NCBI GenBank assembly: GCA_965226185.1
Contig: CBDDCT010000007.1
Location: 992,001 to 1,056,000 of the forward strand
Direction: 5' to 3'
Length of the DNA stretch: 64,000 bases
Source of the DNA: CBDCYS01 sp965226185
GTDB taxonomy: Bacteria > Acidobacteriota > Terriglobia > Bryobacterales > UBA6623
Shown here: positions 55,385-64,000 of the stretch, one piece after another
Layout: each line of letters opens with the position of its first letter
How positions within the stretch are numbered: the stretch's first letter is position 1
Made by a program: the position numbers and the translations under genes
The notes under the pieces: generated by a model
Seen by the model: the letters and a program-made list of their open reading frames with translations, nothing else
Databases searched by the model: none
What the model was told of the DNA's origin: nothing

Positions 55385-55443
55385 GGGATCTCCTACTCAT
55401 TTCCCAGGCTCGCGCGGCCGCCACGGGATTTCCCGACGGAATC

Positions 55444-56784
55444 TCACCAGGGCCGTGACGCCTTCACGGTCAGAATCTGCCCCGACCTCCCATCGCGGAT
55501 GCGGAGTTCACCGTCCGCGAGCTGGATGTCATCGACACCCTGGAACCCCTCCGGTGTCCGGGTCCAGAACAGCAGAAAGCTTGTCTCGATTTTCGACCTG
55601 GCCGGCAGCCAACGGTAGAGCAAAGTGTCGAACAACTTGTTCTGGGTGACGACCTCACGTCGTGGCAGATCGAACGCCTGGGTTCCGAACTCCAGACCCC
55701 GAGCCATCACTCCCTCAGGAGGATAGTACTCCCAAATCTGGAGCCAGGGGGACTCAGAACTCTTGAACACGTAACCGAAAAGCAAACGCTTGCCGGGGTT
55801 GAGCGCGGTGGCAAAAGCGTGATTCTTGGCGGGGTTCATGAGGTACCCGCTATGGTCCAGCGAGTTGGGGGACGAGGGAGTGACTCGCATATCCACAATC
55901 CCCCCGTCGACGCCCGGCGCCATGGGCCAGGTGAACTCTTTGCCCGCTGGCAGCCGGTGGGGCAGGCCGTCGAGAGACGTTTGGTCGGGCCGGGTCAGCG
56001 CCCGGTTCCGCGAGATATCGACTACGGTGACTCCCGGCTGCAAGAACGGAGATCCGATCGTGGCATGCTCGGTCCAGTGGATCGGCCGGTCGAAACTCAG
56101 GAGGTTCTCCAGGCTGCTTTGCACATAGACGACGTTCTCACCGTCTACGACCGTGAGAGTCCGTCTCAGCACTTCCTGTACCCGCGGCATGTGGACTGCT
56201 TGCACCAGCTCGGCGACCGCGCCGCGCTTGCTCGAAGACTCGGTGGTCCAGGGGAGCGCGTGCGCCTCGCCGTGGCCCGGTAGCCCCGCCTTGCTCTCGT
56301 CCTCTGAGGCGGGCCCAAAGCCGTCCACACAGACGAAGTGGCCGACATAGCCGGGCGCCCACATCGGCCGACCGGCTTCCCGAGCCGCTCGTATGGAATC
56401 CCACAAGGGGTTGATCTTCTCGGGATCGTCCCTGAGCGTCACACTTGCCAGGCCCCCTCCATCAGGGAGGACCGTCAACTCGAGCACGTCATTCGACAGG
56501 ATTAAGGCTGGCCGACCCTGAAAATCGCCTTTTCGGAGGTGATCGCCTGAAGATTCGGCCGAGACCGAAAGAGTCGCCAGCGGCACAGCCGCAGCGATGG
56601 CTGCCAGAGTGAAGGCAATTGTGGCGAGCGCCGGTGATCGGAGAGGAGGTTTCCAAGAGCCCATCGAACTGTTCCGCGCGCCTGCCTCCTGAGCAAGTGG
56701 GCCAGTAAATCTCACACGTTTGGCTTGGTGTCGTGAGCTTCGCAGCTCGCAAGACTCATCACGCCATACTCTATCAACTCGCAT
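55444..56784 (-). CDS. Exported galactose-mutarotase-like (DUF4380-type) protein
   Basis: The frame from ATG 56784 encodes 446 residues. A hydrophobic leader at residues 50-75 (IAFTLAAIAAAVPLATLSVS) precedes a mutarotase-like beta-sandwich: LELTVLPDGGGLASVTLRDD, AGYVGHF-type region near GHFVCVDGFGPASEDES, then PIHWTEHATIGSPFLQPG. AGGAGG seven bases before 56784 overlaps the stop of the gamma-glutamyltransferase relic and supports this start; ATG 56664 would place the signal peptide at the very N-terminus and is a real alternative. The protein probably binds or isomerises a sugar in the periplasm. Confidence 0.7.
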   Translation of the reverse strand: MRVDRVWRDESCELRSSRHQAKRVRFTGPLAQEAGARNSSMGSWKPPLRSPALATIAFTLAAIAAAVPLATLSVSAESSGDHLRKGDFQGRPALILSNDVLELTVLPDGGGLASVTLRDDPEKINPLWDSIRAAREAGRPMWAPGYVGHFVCVDGFGPASEDESKAGLPGHGEAHALPWTTESSSKRGAVAELVQAVHMPRVQEVLRRTLTVVDGENVVYVQSSLENLLSFDRPIHWTEHATIGSPFLQPGVTVVDISRNRALTRPDQTSLDGLPHRLPAGKEFTWPMAPGVDGGIVDMRVTPSSPNSLDHSGYLMNPAKNHAFATALNPGKRLLFGYVFKSSESPWLQIWEYYPPEGVMARGLEFGTQAFDLPRREVVTQNKLFDTLLYRWLPARSKIETSFLLFWTRTPEGFQGVDDIQLADGELRIRDGRSGQILTVKASRPW

Positions 56785-56795
56785 CCCTCTGCCTC

Positions 56796-57167
56796 CTACC
56801 AGGCCGCCACGCAGCCGTCTTTGCGGGGGTCCGTGCCTCCCAGCAGCACGCCTGGCTCGCAGTCAATCTGAATGGCCTGGTAGCCGCCAAAGACGCCCGG
56901 CTTGCGGACGATCGGATGCCCCATGCGGCTGAGTTGGGTCACAGTCGTTGGGTCCACTCCGGACTCCAGGGTGATTGAGTGCGGTGGCCGCTTCCGCTTC
57001 TCGCGGAACCGCGCCTTTACTTCCTCGTCACCGAGCAGGTGAGCTGCCAGGAATTTCAGAGCGACAGGACGCTTGAGGTTCGTGTCTTCAGCCTTGTAAA
57101 CTACACCCATGCCACCCCGACCGAGTTCGGCGGTGACCTTGTAGTGCGAGATGGTTCGGTCGATCAT
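56796..57167 (-). pseudogene. Chimera of a Ser/Thr kinase N-terminus and a gamma-glutamyltransferase C-terminus
   Basis: Residues 1-56 (MIDRTISHYKVTAELGRGGM, then GVVYKAEDTNLKRPVALKFL) are the start of a PD40-type kinase with its complete glycine-rich loop. From about residue 63 the sequence changes to HSITLESGVDPTTVTQLSRM, PGVFGGYQAIQIDCEP and GTDPRKDGCVAAW, the C-terminus of gamma-glutamyltransferase. The join lies at about 56985-57000 and keeps the frame. A deletion removed the rest of both genes. The product, 123 residues, has neither active site. Confidence 0.8.
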
Positions 57168-57193
57168 CGACGGTCAAATTGTACCGCTACCGG

Positions 57194-57213
57194 ATTACTG
57201 GTGATTACAAGCC
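57194..57213. repeat. ATTACTGGTGATTACAAGCC repeat upstream of the chimera
   Basis: The 20-mer recurs with two differences at 60059-60078 and in part at 57306-57322. The first two copies lie at the same distance (about 27 bases) upstream of kinase start codons 57167 and 60031, so they are duplicated 5' flanks of paralogous kinase genes. CCAGCTA follows in both. Confidence 0.65.
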
Positions 57214-57376
57214 AACTCACCAGCTATCTGGCTCAGCCCATTCTAACTCGTTGGTTGGGGCGGGGTTCAGCTCTTCCGACGACGTGGAGGAGGCCTCTGA
57301 TTGGCAGATTACTGGTGATTAGGGGATTAATCAACAGTTACCGGCCCACAAGCGCTATGTAGTTCGTTTCGGGGAC

Positions 57377-60031
57377 TTAGTCCTGCTCGCGGTTGCGGAA
57401 CTCTTCGAACCAGTTCTCGACCACCCTAATCACCGCTGGCTTCGGGTCGCCGACCCGCTCGATCATCACGAAGCGCTTGCCGTCCGCGGCGACATCGTAG
57501 TTAGGCACCGGCCAGCGGCGAACCAAGTTGGGCGACGAAAACAGCCTTGTCGCCGCCCCCATGGCAAACTCCGGCCGCGTTGTCACTTTGACCACGATAA
57601 GCGTGTCGCTCTCGACGTAGAACAACTCTGTCCCGTCGCGGCTCCAGCGCACCTGCATGCCCCCGTTGATGGAAACCTGTTCTTTGCCCGGCCCGCCGGG
57701 AAACGGCCTCACGTAAACTTCCCAACGGCCCGACTCGTTCGAGCAATAGGCGACGTACCGCCCATCGGGCGAGAACGTTCCCCACCATTCCCACGCATCG
57801 GTTTGCGTGTAGCGCGTCGGCTCGTAGCCGCTGCCATCCGCTTCTTGCTCCAGGTAACCTATGCCTGGGAAACCGGCGCCTGTGCACAGAAGCGACTTTC
57901 CGTCGGGCGACCAATCATGGGGCTCCCAATAGCCAATCGACGAATAGATCAATCGCGCCTCGCCGCTGCCGTCCGCCGGCATCATGAAGATGTCTTGGTT
58001 TCCGTTGCGCTGGGAAAAGAACGTCACGAACTTGCCGTCGGGCGTCCAAACCGCACGCGAGTCATAGGCCGGATGCATGGTGAGGCGGCGCTTCACGGGC
58101 CGCCCGACTTCGTGCAGCCATACGTCGTTGCCCGTCTCGTCTTCGACGCCCTCCACCCCCACCAACCTCCCGTCGGGCGAAAGCGACGGTACCTGTAAAG
58201 TGCGTTGCGGCTGGCCAATGTCCGCCAGTTTCTTACCGGCACGGTCCCACCAGCCCAACTGTTTTTGTCCACCGGCGTCCTCCAAGTACACCATTGTTCC
58301 GTCGGCGGCGAAACTTGGAGAAAAGCCGCTCGCGGCAATGGAGAATGCTTCTCCGGTTGCCTGGGACCGGTCCAGCGAGAACGGTATTGCCATCAGGCCA
58401 GGTGCATTGATGCTCGTCTGATAGACCAGGTGCCCGGTCGGAGAATACGCTGCCCGAGCGCCATCGCCCAAAAGAACACGCTGGTGTGAATCGAGGTCTT
58501 CGACAACCAAGCGGCTTTGCTGCTCGGACCCGAGCGAATACGCCAAAAGCCGCCGACCCTGGGTTGCGGGTAAGAACTCCGGGTATCGAACGCCCAGCGT
58601 TTCGTCCGGCCCCGTGGACTCAATCAGTAATTGAGGCTCACCACCGCTTGAGGAGACTTCGTAGAGTTTGTGAGGAAGCCCCGCGCTGAAAACAATCGAG
58701 GTTCCATCCGGGTTCCAGGTGTGGCCCGCAACGTTGGCGTATCCCCTGCGAGAGAAGTCGCAAATCTTTACGGCCGGGCCGCCGCGGACCGGAATTTTTC
58801 GCAGCTTCCAGTCGTGGCCCACGGAGATGAACCGGCCGTCTGGCGACCACCGCGGCCTCCCCTGGCCCCACCCAACCCCCAGGTCCCGCGCCTCGTCTTT
58901 CGCCAAGTTCCACAACCAAAGATTTCCACCCTCGGAGTCCCCGCGAGCAAAGTAAGCGATCGCGTCGCCGTTCGGTGAAATGCTCGCTCGCGCTCCTTCG
59001 CGAAGGGAGAACGGCAAATTGGAAGGGGCCAGGGTGAACCGGCGGAGTGGCGGTTGCGGCGCTTGCTCCACCGAGCGGCCCCATCGGCCTGCTACCGCTC
59101 CGGCAAGGACGCCAGCCAAGACGAGACCCGCGGCCACAGCCACTCGGCGGAAGGAAGACGCCCGTTGCGCCGGAGGGGCAAGCGCCGCCGCGGAGGGTCT
59201 TGGCAGGCTCTCGGACCCGAGTCCCTGGCTGACGGCTCGCAGATCGACGATCATCTCTTCGACGTGCTGGTAGCGCTCAGCCGGGTCCTTGGCAAGCGCC
59301 TTGCCGACAATGAACTCCAAATCCATCGGCAGGCCCGCCCGCAAAGCGGTGATGGGCTCGGGCTCCTGGTTGGAAATGGCATAGAGGACGGCCTCTTGGC
59401 GCTCGCCCTCAAACGGCAAGCGGCCAGTGACCATTTCGTAGATCACCACGCCCAGCGACCAGATATCCGTTCGGCGGTCGGTCGGCAAGCGTTGCGCCTG
59501 CTCGGGCGACATGTAAGCCGGCGTCCCCAGCATGGTTGTCGTCTTGGTCAGTTGGGAGCGCTCCGCAAGTTGCGCCAGACCGAAGTCCATAATCTTGACT
59601 TGGTCCTGCGGCGTGACCATCAGATTGGCGCTTTTGATGTCTCGGTGGACGACTCCCTTCTCGTGGGCGGCTTGCAGACCCTGGGAGGTTTGAATCGCGA
59701 TGTCGAGCGCCTCTTCCAGCTTTAAAGGCCGCTCGGCAATTTTCTCCTTGACGGTCTGGCCTTCAAGAAAAGCCATCGCGATGAAGGTCTCACCTTCGAC
59801 CTCATCGATTTCGTGGACGGTGCAAATATTGGGGTGATCGAGCGCGGCTGCTGCTTGAGCTTCTCGGAGAAAGCGTTCCTTGTGTTCCTCGTCTTCGAGA
59901 ACGTCCGAGCGCAGGAACTTCAGAGCTACGGGGCGCTTGAGCTTCGAATCCTCGGCCTTGTACACGACCCCCATGCCGCCCCGGCCGACTTCGGAGAGGA
60001 CCTTGTAGTGCGAGATCGTTTTGCCGACCAT
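57377..60031 (-). CDS. Transmembrane Ser/Thr protein kinase with PD40 propeller sensor
   Basis: From ATG 60031 the product is 884 residues and intact. The kinase domain has VGRGGMGVVYKAEDSKLKRP, VVHRDIKSANLMV, KIMDFGLAQLA and GTPAYMSPEQAQRLPTDRRT, with LPFEGERQEAVLYAI following. One membrane helix (VAVAAGLVLAGVLAGAVAG) at about residue 300 leads to an extracytoplasmic propeller of PD40 blades (SPDGRYVAYCSNESGRWEVY, TPDGKFVTFFSQRNGNQDIF) and the tail VIRVVENWFEEFRN. It should sense an outside signal and phosphorylate cytoplasmic targets. A start at 60085 is possible but adds 18 residues ahead of the conserved beginning. Confidence 0.93.
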   Translation of the reverse strand: MVGKTISHYKVLSEVGRGGMGVVYKAEDSKLKRPVALKFLRSDVLEDEEHKERFLREAQAAAALDHPNICTVHEIDEVEGETFIAMAFLEGQTVKEKIAERPLKLEEALDIAIQTSQGLQAAHEKGVVHRDIKSANLMVTPQDQVKIMDFGLAQLAERSQLTKTTTMLGTPAYMSPEQAQRLPTDRRTDIWSLGVVIYEMVTGRLPFEGERQEAVLYAISNQEPEPITALRAGLPMDLEFIVGKALAKDPAERYQHVEEMIVDLRAVSQGLGSESLPRPSAAALAPPAQRASSFRRVAVAAGLVLAGVLAGAVAGRWGRSVEQAPQPPLRRFTLAPSNLPFSLREGARASISPNGDAIAYFARGDSEGGNLWLWNLAKDEARDLGVGWGQGRPRWSPDGRFISVGHDWKLRKIPVRGGPAVKICDFSRRGYANVAGHTWNPDGTSIVFSAGLPHKLYEVSSSGGEPQLLIESTGPDETLGVRYPEFLPATQGRRLLAYSLGSEQQSRLVVEDLDSHQRVLLGDGARAAYSPTGHLVYQTSINAPGLMAIPFSLDRSQATGEAFSIAASGFSPSFAADGTMVYLEDAGGQKQLGWWDRAGKKLADIGQPQRTLQVPSLSPDGRLVGVEGVEDETGNDVWLHEVGRPVKRRLTMHPAYDSRAVWTPDGKFVTFFSQRNGNQDIFMMPADGSGEARLIYSSIGYWEPHDWSPDGKSLLCTGAGFPGIGYLEQEADGSGYEPTRYTQTDAWEWWGTFSPDGRYVAYCSNESGRWEVYVRPFPGGPGKEQVSINGGMQVRWSRDGTELFYVESDTLIVVKVTTRPEFAMGAATRLFSSPNLVRRWPVPNYDVAADGKRFVMIERVGDPKPAVIRVVENWFEEFRNREQD

Positions 60032-60058
60032 GGACAGTCCGATTTTATCGCGCTTCAG

Positions 60059-60078
60059 ATAACTGGTGATTACAAGCC
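60059..60078. repeat. AACTGGTGATTACAAGCC repeat upstream of the intact kinase
   Basis: This is the partner of the copy at 57194. It is followed by TTACCACCAGCTA. Its position relative to the kinase ATG is conserved between the paralogues. Confidence 0.65.
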
Positions 60079-60085
60079 TTACCAC

Positions 60086-60765
60086 CAGCTAACCAATCCT
60101 AGCACCGCCAAGGCCCTGAGTCGAGCCGGTTTTCGGCCTTTTCGGTGACGGCTGGGAAGTTCCCGACGGCTGATTGCTGAATGGGAAATTATTTCTCGAC
60201 AGCTATCAACCGACCCTCATTCTCGGTGGCGCCTGCCAGAGTCTTGTTGCGCGTGATGGTTTGGCGGATCATCGGGTGCGTCCCAGACCCTCGCGCTAGC
60301 AGCCCATGCCGGCGTGGTTTGCCAATGACAGGGCCAATTCATGCGACGGCGAATGGGAGAACGAACCACGTTGAATTGAAATGGGCTGCCGGGTTGGGTG
60401 AGGAGCCGGATACTGGCCGGAAAACGGCCGACCTGAAACACCAAGCCGCGCGAACGCGGCTTGGTGAGAAATGCAGGCCAGCCACATCCGGACTGAACCA
60501 TTTCCGCCTTCCTTGAGGTGCGTAGAAGGCAGCATTTTCTCATCGAAGGATGAGCCTGAAGACGGGGGTTGGGGCTTTTTGCGTAGCTGGGGCTCCTTTC
60601 TGGTTTTTTGGTTTTGATTTGGGAAGGGGAGAATCGTCGTCCGGGTTGTGGGAATGTGGGAATCGCGGAGCGATTTCCAAGGGCGGTGGGAAACGAAGGG
60701 AAACCTGGTTTTTGGTTTTCCTCGTTTTCCGCCGCCCGGCATTTCCACAGTCCTCTTCCTGCTGT
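60086..60765. other. Intergenic region with a partial triple-hairpin repeat (copy D)
   Basis: At 60415-60464 a GGCCGGAAAACGGCC stem and AGCCGCG-CGAA-CGCGGCT (60444-60461) follow in the order of the triple-hairpin family; the first hairpin is missing. The rest, including the A/T-patterned 60540-60720, shows no gene or RNA. Confidence 0.55.
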
Positions 60766-61557
60766 TCAGCACGGCGTGTTCGCGGACCGGAAACTGGCAA
60801 ACAGCTTCTGCTTGGCTTGTTGCATCCGGCGGGCCGCCGCCGTGTCGCTTTCGGCCTGGGCAATGCGGCCCAGAGCCTCAAGCGTGTGCCCTGGCTTGAG
60901 ATAGCTGGCGGCCTCGGACAACTTCTCGAAAGATTCCCAAGGCGTCTGGTAGTGACGATACACCCGCTTCTGCTTGCCTTTGGCGTCGGTCTTGATCTCG
61001 GGCTGTCCGCAGGGCCGGTGGAAGTTCAAATAGGGATTGAAGTGTTGTTGGTAGAAGCGCTGGATGCGCCCGGCATGTGGCGCCGCGATGTGCGTATATC
61101 CCATGTGTTTGCGGATCACCGCGCCGTTTTTCGATTCCACCAAGCCGTTGTCATTGGAGTGCCGCGGACGCGACTTGGTCTGTTCGATCAGCAGCTTGTT
61201 CAATAACTTCTCCACCGTGCGATTGAGGAACTCGCTGCCGTTGTCGGAATGGAAGCCGCGGACACGAAAGGGAAACTGCTCGATCATGGCTTTCAGCAAC
61301 GGCTCCAGCCAGGCTTCACTGATCGCGGGCGTGGCGCCGACCACTTGCCACTGGGTGACTTCATCCACGGCATTGATGTGGTAGACGCCCTTGACGCCAT
61401 CGCGGTCCCCTTGATGCACCGTATCCACTCGCAGAAAGCCGGGCCGGCCTTGCGGGTCGGGCCGGCGCCGCTCGCCGATCGACACCGCCGTGGGCCGGGT
61501 CTTGGTGAAATGCAGCCGCCGCTGGCGGTAGGCGCCGCGCCGCCGCAGGCTAGCCAA
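60766..61557 (-). pseudogene. 5'-truncated integrase-core (rve/DDE) transposase
   Basis: The 263-residue frame holds the whole catalytic core: GFLRVDTVHQGDRDGVKGVY (first Asp), RVRGFHSDNGSEFLNRTVEK (second Asp) and HSNDNGLVESKNGAVIRKHM (Glu), then FNPYLNFHRPCGQPE. The start codon at 61557 is not original: the frame continues upstream as SQLASLRRRGAYRQRRLHF without the helix-turn-helix domain and ends where the next gene begins. It is an IS remnant cut at its 5' side, next to the DUF1549 gene. Confidence 0.8.
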
Positions 61558-61584
61558 TTGGGACCAAAACGAGGTATATTAGCT

Positions 61585-64000
61585 ATGGACATGCGCCGAC
61601 TAGCGCTAGTACTGCTGTTCATTGCCCCGGCGGCGCCCGCCGTGGGCGCGGTAGCGCCCGCGGACTTTTTCGAAACGAGCATCCGGCCATTATTGGCCGA
61701 AAATTGCTTCTCGTGCCACGGCGACGCGGGGATGAGCGGGCTGCGGCTGGACTCACGCGCGGCAGTTCTCCGAGGCGGAACGCGCGGGCCGGCGGCCGTG
61801 CCGGGCGACCCGCAATCGAGCCTGCTGATTCAGGCGGTCAGCCACACCCTGGACAAGCTCAAGATGCCCCCAACCGGGCGGCTTTCCGACAGCCAGATCG
61901 CCTTGCTCGAAAAGTGGGTTCGCGAGGGCGCGCACTGGCCGGAAGCAGGTTCGCCGGAACGCTCAACAGGCAGTGAGTTTTGGTCATTCCAGCCAGTGCA
62001 TTCACCGACACGGCCTATCGTCCGGCGACATTCCTGGCCCGGCACGGACGTCGACTATTTCATACTGTCCCGGCTGGAAGGCGAAGGCCTTGAGCCTGCC
62101 CCGCCGGCCGACAAGCGCACCCTCATCCGCCGGGCGACTTTCGACTTGACAGGGCTGCCGCCGACTCCCGGGGAGGCCGCTGCATTTCTGGCGGACAACG
62201 CGCCGGGGGCATTCGAGAAGGTTGTCGAACGGCTTCTCGGGTCCCCTCACTACGGCGAACGCTGGGGACGCCATTGGCTAGACCTGGCACGCTACGCCGA
62301 CGGTGTGTCCGGTCCCTTCGTCGACACGCCGCTGACCAATGCTTATCGCTACCGCGATTGGGTCATCCAGGCGTTTAACCACGACATGCCCTATGACCGC
62401 TTTATCAAGGCCCAGCTCGCGGCTGACCTGCTGCCTGCCGCGGAGAAGGAAGAAAACCTCCCAGCGCTTGGTTTTCACGCCTTGCGCGGCAAGGATGACG
62501 ACCGAGTCGACGTGACGGGCCGCGTCTTCCTGGGCCTGACTGTCGGCTGCGCCCAATGCCACGACCACAAGTTCGACCCGATTCCAACCCAGGATTTCTA
62601 CTCTCTTCAGGCCGTCTTCAGCAACAGCAAGCCCTGGGAGTACCCGCTCGCGGGTGAGGACGCCGTTCGAGCCCACAAAGAAGGGAAACAAGCGGTTGCC
62701 GCCAAGAAGAGGGAGCTCGATGAATTCATCGAGGCGCAGTCGGATGGACTGGTCGATATCTTGATCAGTGGAACGAAAGACTACCTCATGGCCGCATGGA
62801 AGGTGAGCAACGGCGCGGACGTTCCATCCGCGGCGCGGGAAAGCGGCCTCGACCGCGAAACGCTCGAACGCTGGATCGATTACCTGAGCCTCACCGGCCG
62901 CGAACACCGCTACCTCGATGCCTGGGACGAGGCCAACAAGCAGGCCGCGGACAAAGCCGAGGCCGAGCGGCTCGCCGCTGAGTTCAGCGACGATTTACTC
63001 GCGATTCACCGCGAAAAACGTGCCATTGACGACCGCAACTACGTCAAGCTCGGCGGGCGCGAGGGTTCCCGAAGCCAGAAGGTCCTGCTAGCAACCAACT
63101 TGGAATTCATCGACCCGCTGAAGTGGTATCCGTGGAGGGACATTTGCTCGGAGCCGTTTAAGAAAGGCGGCTATCCGTTCAAGGGAGGAGTGCTCTACTA
63201 CGGCTCCGAAGACGTCAAGCGGTTCCTGGGCGGCGCCTGGCGCACCCATTTCACGAGACTTGAAACGGAGCTGAAGACAAGCGAAGAAGCAGTGCCGCCC
63301 CCTTACCCGTTCATTCACGGTTATCGCGAGCCCGAGGAAATCGAAGAAGGCAGGGTGGCGATCCGCGGCGACGTCAAAAACCCGGGCGAACTCGCGCCGA
63401 GGCGGTTTCTGCGAGTGCTCAGCGAAGAGCCCCGGAAGGAATTCGAGAACGGCAGCGGCCGGCTGGCGCTGGCCGATGCCATCGCGTCCGCTGACAACCC
63501 CCTCACTTCGCGAGTCATGGTCAACCGCATCTGGCAACAACATTTCGGAAGAGGACTCGTGACCACCCCAAGCAACTTTGGCCAGCTCGGCGAGCGGCCC
63601 TCACATCCTGAGCTTCTCGACTACCTGGCGGCAAGGTTCGTCCAGAGCGGCTGGTCGATCAAAGCGATGCATCGCGAAATCATGCTGTCGGCGGCCTACC
63701 GGCTCAGCTCCCGGAATATCGAAACGAACAACGAGAGGGACGCTGATAATCGCCTCTTCTGGCGCGCGAACCTGCGTCCCAGACTGGATGCCGAATCCCT
63801 GCGGGACACGATGCTGGCCGTCGCCGGCAACCTCGACACCAAGCTGGGCGGACCACCCGAGCCTCTTACCGATGACAACGCGCGGCGGGCGGTCTACGCC
63901 AAGATCAGCCGCACAAGACCCGACCGCACAATGACGCTGTTCGACTTCCCCGACCCCAAGACCAGCGCTCCGAATCGGAGTACGACTCTGGGGCCTCTTC
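61585..64000 (+). CDS. Secreted PSD1 cytochrome c / DUF1549 / DUF1553 protein, cut by the window edge
   Basis: From ATG 61585 the frame is open to the right edge (805 codons). A signal peptide (MRRLALVLLFIAPAAPAVGA) precedes the cytochrome domain with FFETSIRPLLAENCFSCHGD and KMPPTGRLSD, then DUF1549 (RATFDLTGLPPTPGEAAAFL, YGERWGRHWLDLARYADGVS, CAQCHDHKFDPIPTQDFY) and DUF1553 (PLTSRVMVNRIWQQHFGRGL). It is a paralogue of the gene at 19409. A DUF1501 partner would be expected just outside the window. Only 27 bases separate the start from the truncated transposase, so its original promoter may have been replaced. Confidence 0.93.
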   Translation, partial: MDMRRLALVLLFIAPAAPAVGAVAPADFFETSIRPLLAENCFSCHGDAGMSGLRLDSRAAVLRGGTRGPAAVPGDPQSSLLIQAVSHTLDKLKMPPTGRLSDSQIALLEKWVREGAHWPEAGSPERSTGSEFWSFQPVHSPTRPIVRRHSWPGTDVDYFILSRLEGEGLEPAPPADKRTLIRRATFDLTGLPPTPGEAAAFLADNAPGAFEKVVERLLGSPHYGERWGRHWLDLARYADGVSGPFVDTPLTNAYRYRDWVIQAFNHDMPYDRFIKAQLAADLLPAAEKEENLPALGFHALRGKDDDRVDVTGRVFLGLTVGCAQCHDHKFDPIPTQDFYSLQAVFSNSKPWEYPLAGEDAVRAHKEGKQAVAAKKRELDEFIEAQSDGLVDILISGTKDYLMAAWKVSNGADVPSAARESGLDRETLERWIDYLSLTGREHRYLDAWDEANKQAADKAEAERLAAEFSDDLLAIHREKRAIDDRNYVKLGGREGSRSQKVLLATNLEFIDPLKWYPWRDICSEPFKKGGYPFKGGVLYYGSEDVKRFLGGAWRTHFTRLETELKTSEEAVPPPYPFIHGYREPEEIEEGRVAIRGDVKNPGELAPRRFLRVLSEEPRKEFENGSGRLALADAIASADNPLTSRVMVNRIWQQHFGRGLVTTPSNFGQLGERPSHPELLDYLAARFVQSGWSIKAMHREIMLSAAYRLSSRNIETNNERDADNRLFWRANLRPRLDAESLRDTMLAVAGNLDTKLGGPPEPLTDDNARRAVYAKISRTRPDRTMTLFDFPDPKTSAPNRSTTLGPL

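Overview
The window is GC-rich and reads like the chromosome of a heterotrophic member of the Acidobacteriota (Bryobacterales/Solibacter-like). This is inferred from gene content, not from a marker gene. The pointers are Ser/Thr kinases with C-terminal PD40 (TolB-type) propellers, paired DUF1549/DUF1553 cytochromes and DUF1501 proteins, many secreted single-domain enzymes (DUF1080, PQQ-like propeller, sulfatase, acetyl-xylan-esterase-like), and a high load of palindromic repeats. Planctomycetes and Verrucomicrobia share several of these families, so the phylum is likely but not proven.

Layout. 0-9.4 kb: a cut membrane protein, a GT-A-like protein, a DUF1080 hydrolase, a pterin carbinolamine dehydratase, an A-type Fe-S carrier followed by quinolinate synthase (nadA), an arsenosugar-type pair (carboxymuconolactone decarboxylase-like plus ArsS radical SAM) bracketed by two copies of a hairpin repeat, and a secreted protein built of eight short helical repeats. 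9.4-15.1 kb: a hybrid histidine kinase broken by a frameshift and a nonsense codon, a ParD/ParE pair, the folate cluster folP-folB-folK, and a broken orphan Phd antitoxin. 15.3-25 kb: a methyltransferase, an FGE-fold protein, a BrkB-type membrane protein, a hemerythrin, a cytochrome/DUF1549/DUF1553 plus DUF1501 operon with a clear promoter, and a convergent PQQ-like propeller. 25-33 kb: an IS21 remnant, a small secreted peptide and membrane proteins, an enolase-superfamily enzyme, a REC-HD-GYP regulator and a muramidase. 33.7-37.2 kb: a group II intron with a broken maturase, then VapBC and HigBA. 37.2-45 kb: an esterase, an exported RraA-like protein, an oxidoreductase, an intact IS1380 element and an mmsA-type dehydrogenase. 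45-64 kb: three kinase loci (one interrupted by a 530-bp IS1380 deletion derivative, one reduced to a kinase/gamma-glutamyltransferase chimera, one intact), an unknown large protein, DCC and DUF2071 proteins, a sulfatase, an exported HpcH/HpaI-like aldolase, a mutarotase-like protein, a truncated integrase-core transposase and a second DUF1549/DUF1553 gene running off the right edge.

How it works together. Housekeeping islands (folate, NAD and Fe-S) alternate with secreted catabolic functions and with accessory spacers. The spacers hold at least five families of hairpin repeats. Two of these conserve RNA-type tetraloops (GCAA; TTCG/TCCG) over stems that change with compensation. Many genes carry inactivating lesions: nonsense codons at 11210, 14928 and 48474, frameshifts near 9985 and in the intron maturase, an IS insertion, and deletions. 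Either this is a genome under relaxed selection and active repeat turnover, or some lesions are assembly errors. The IS insertion cannot be an assembly error of the simple kind: it has exact terminal inverted repeats and a target duplication, and removing it restores the kinase frame precisely.
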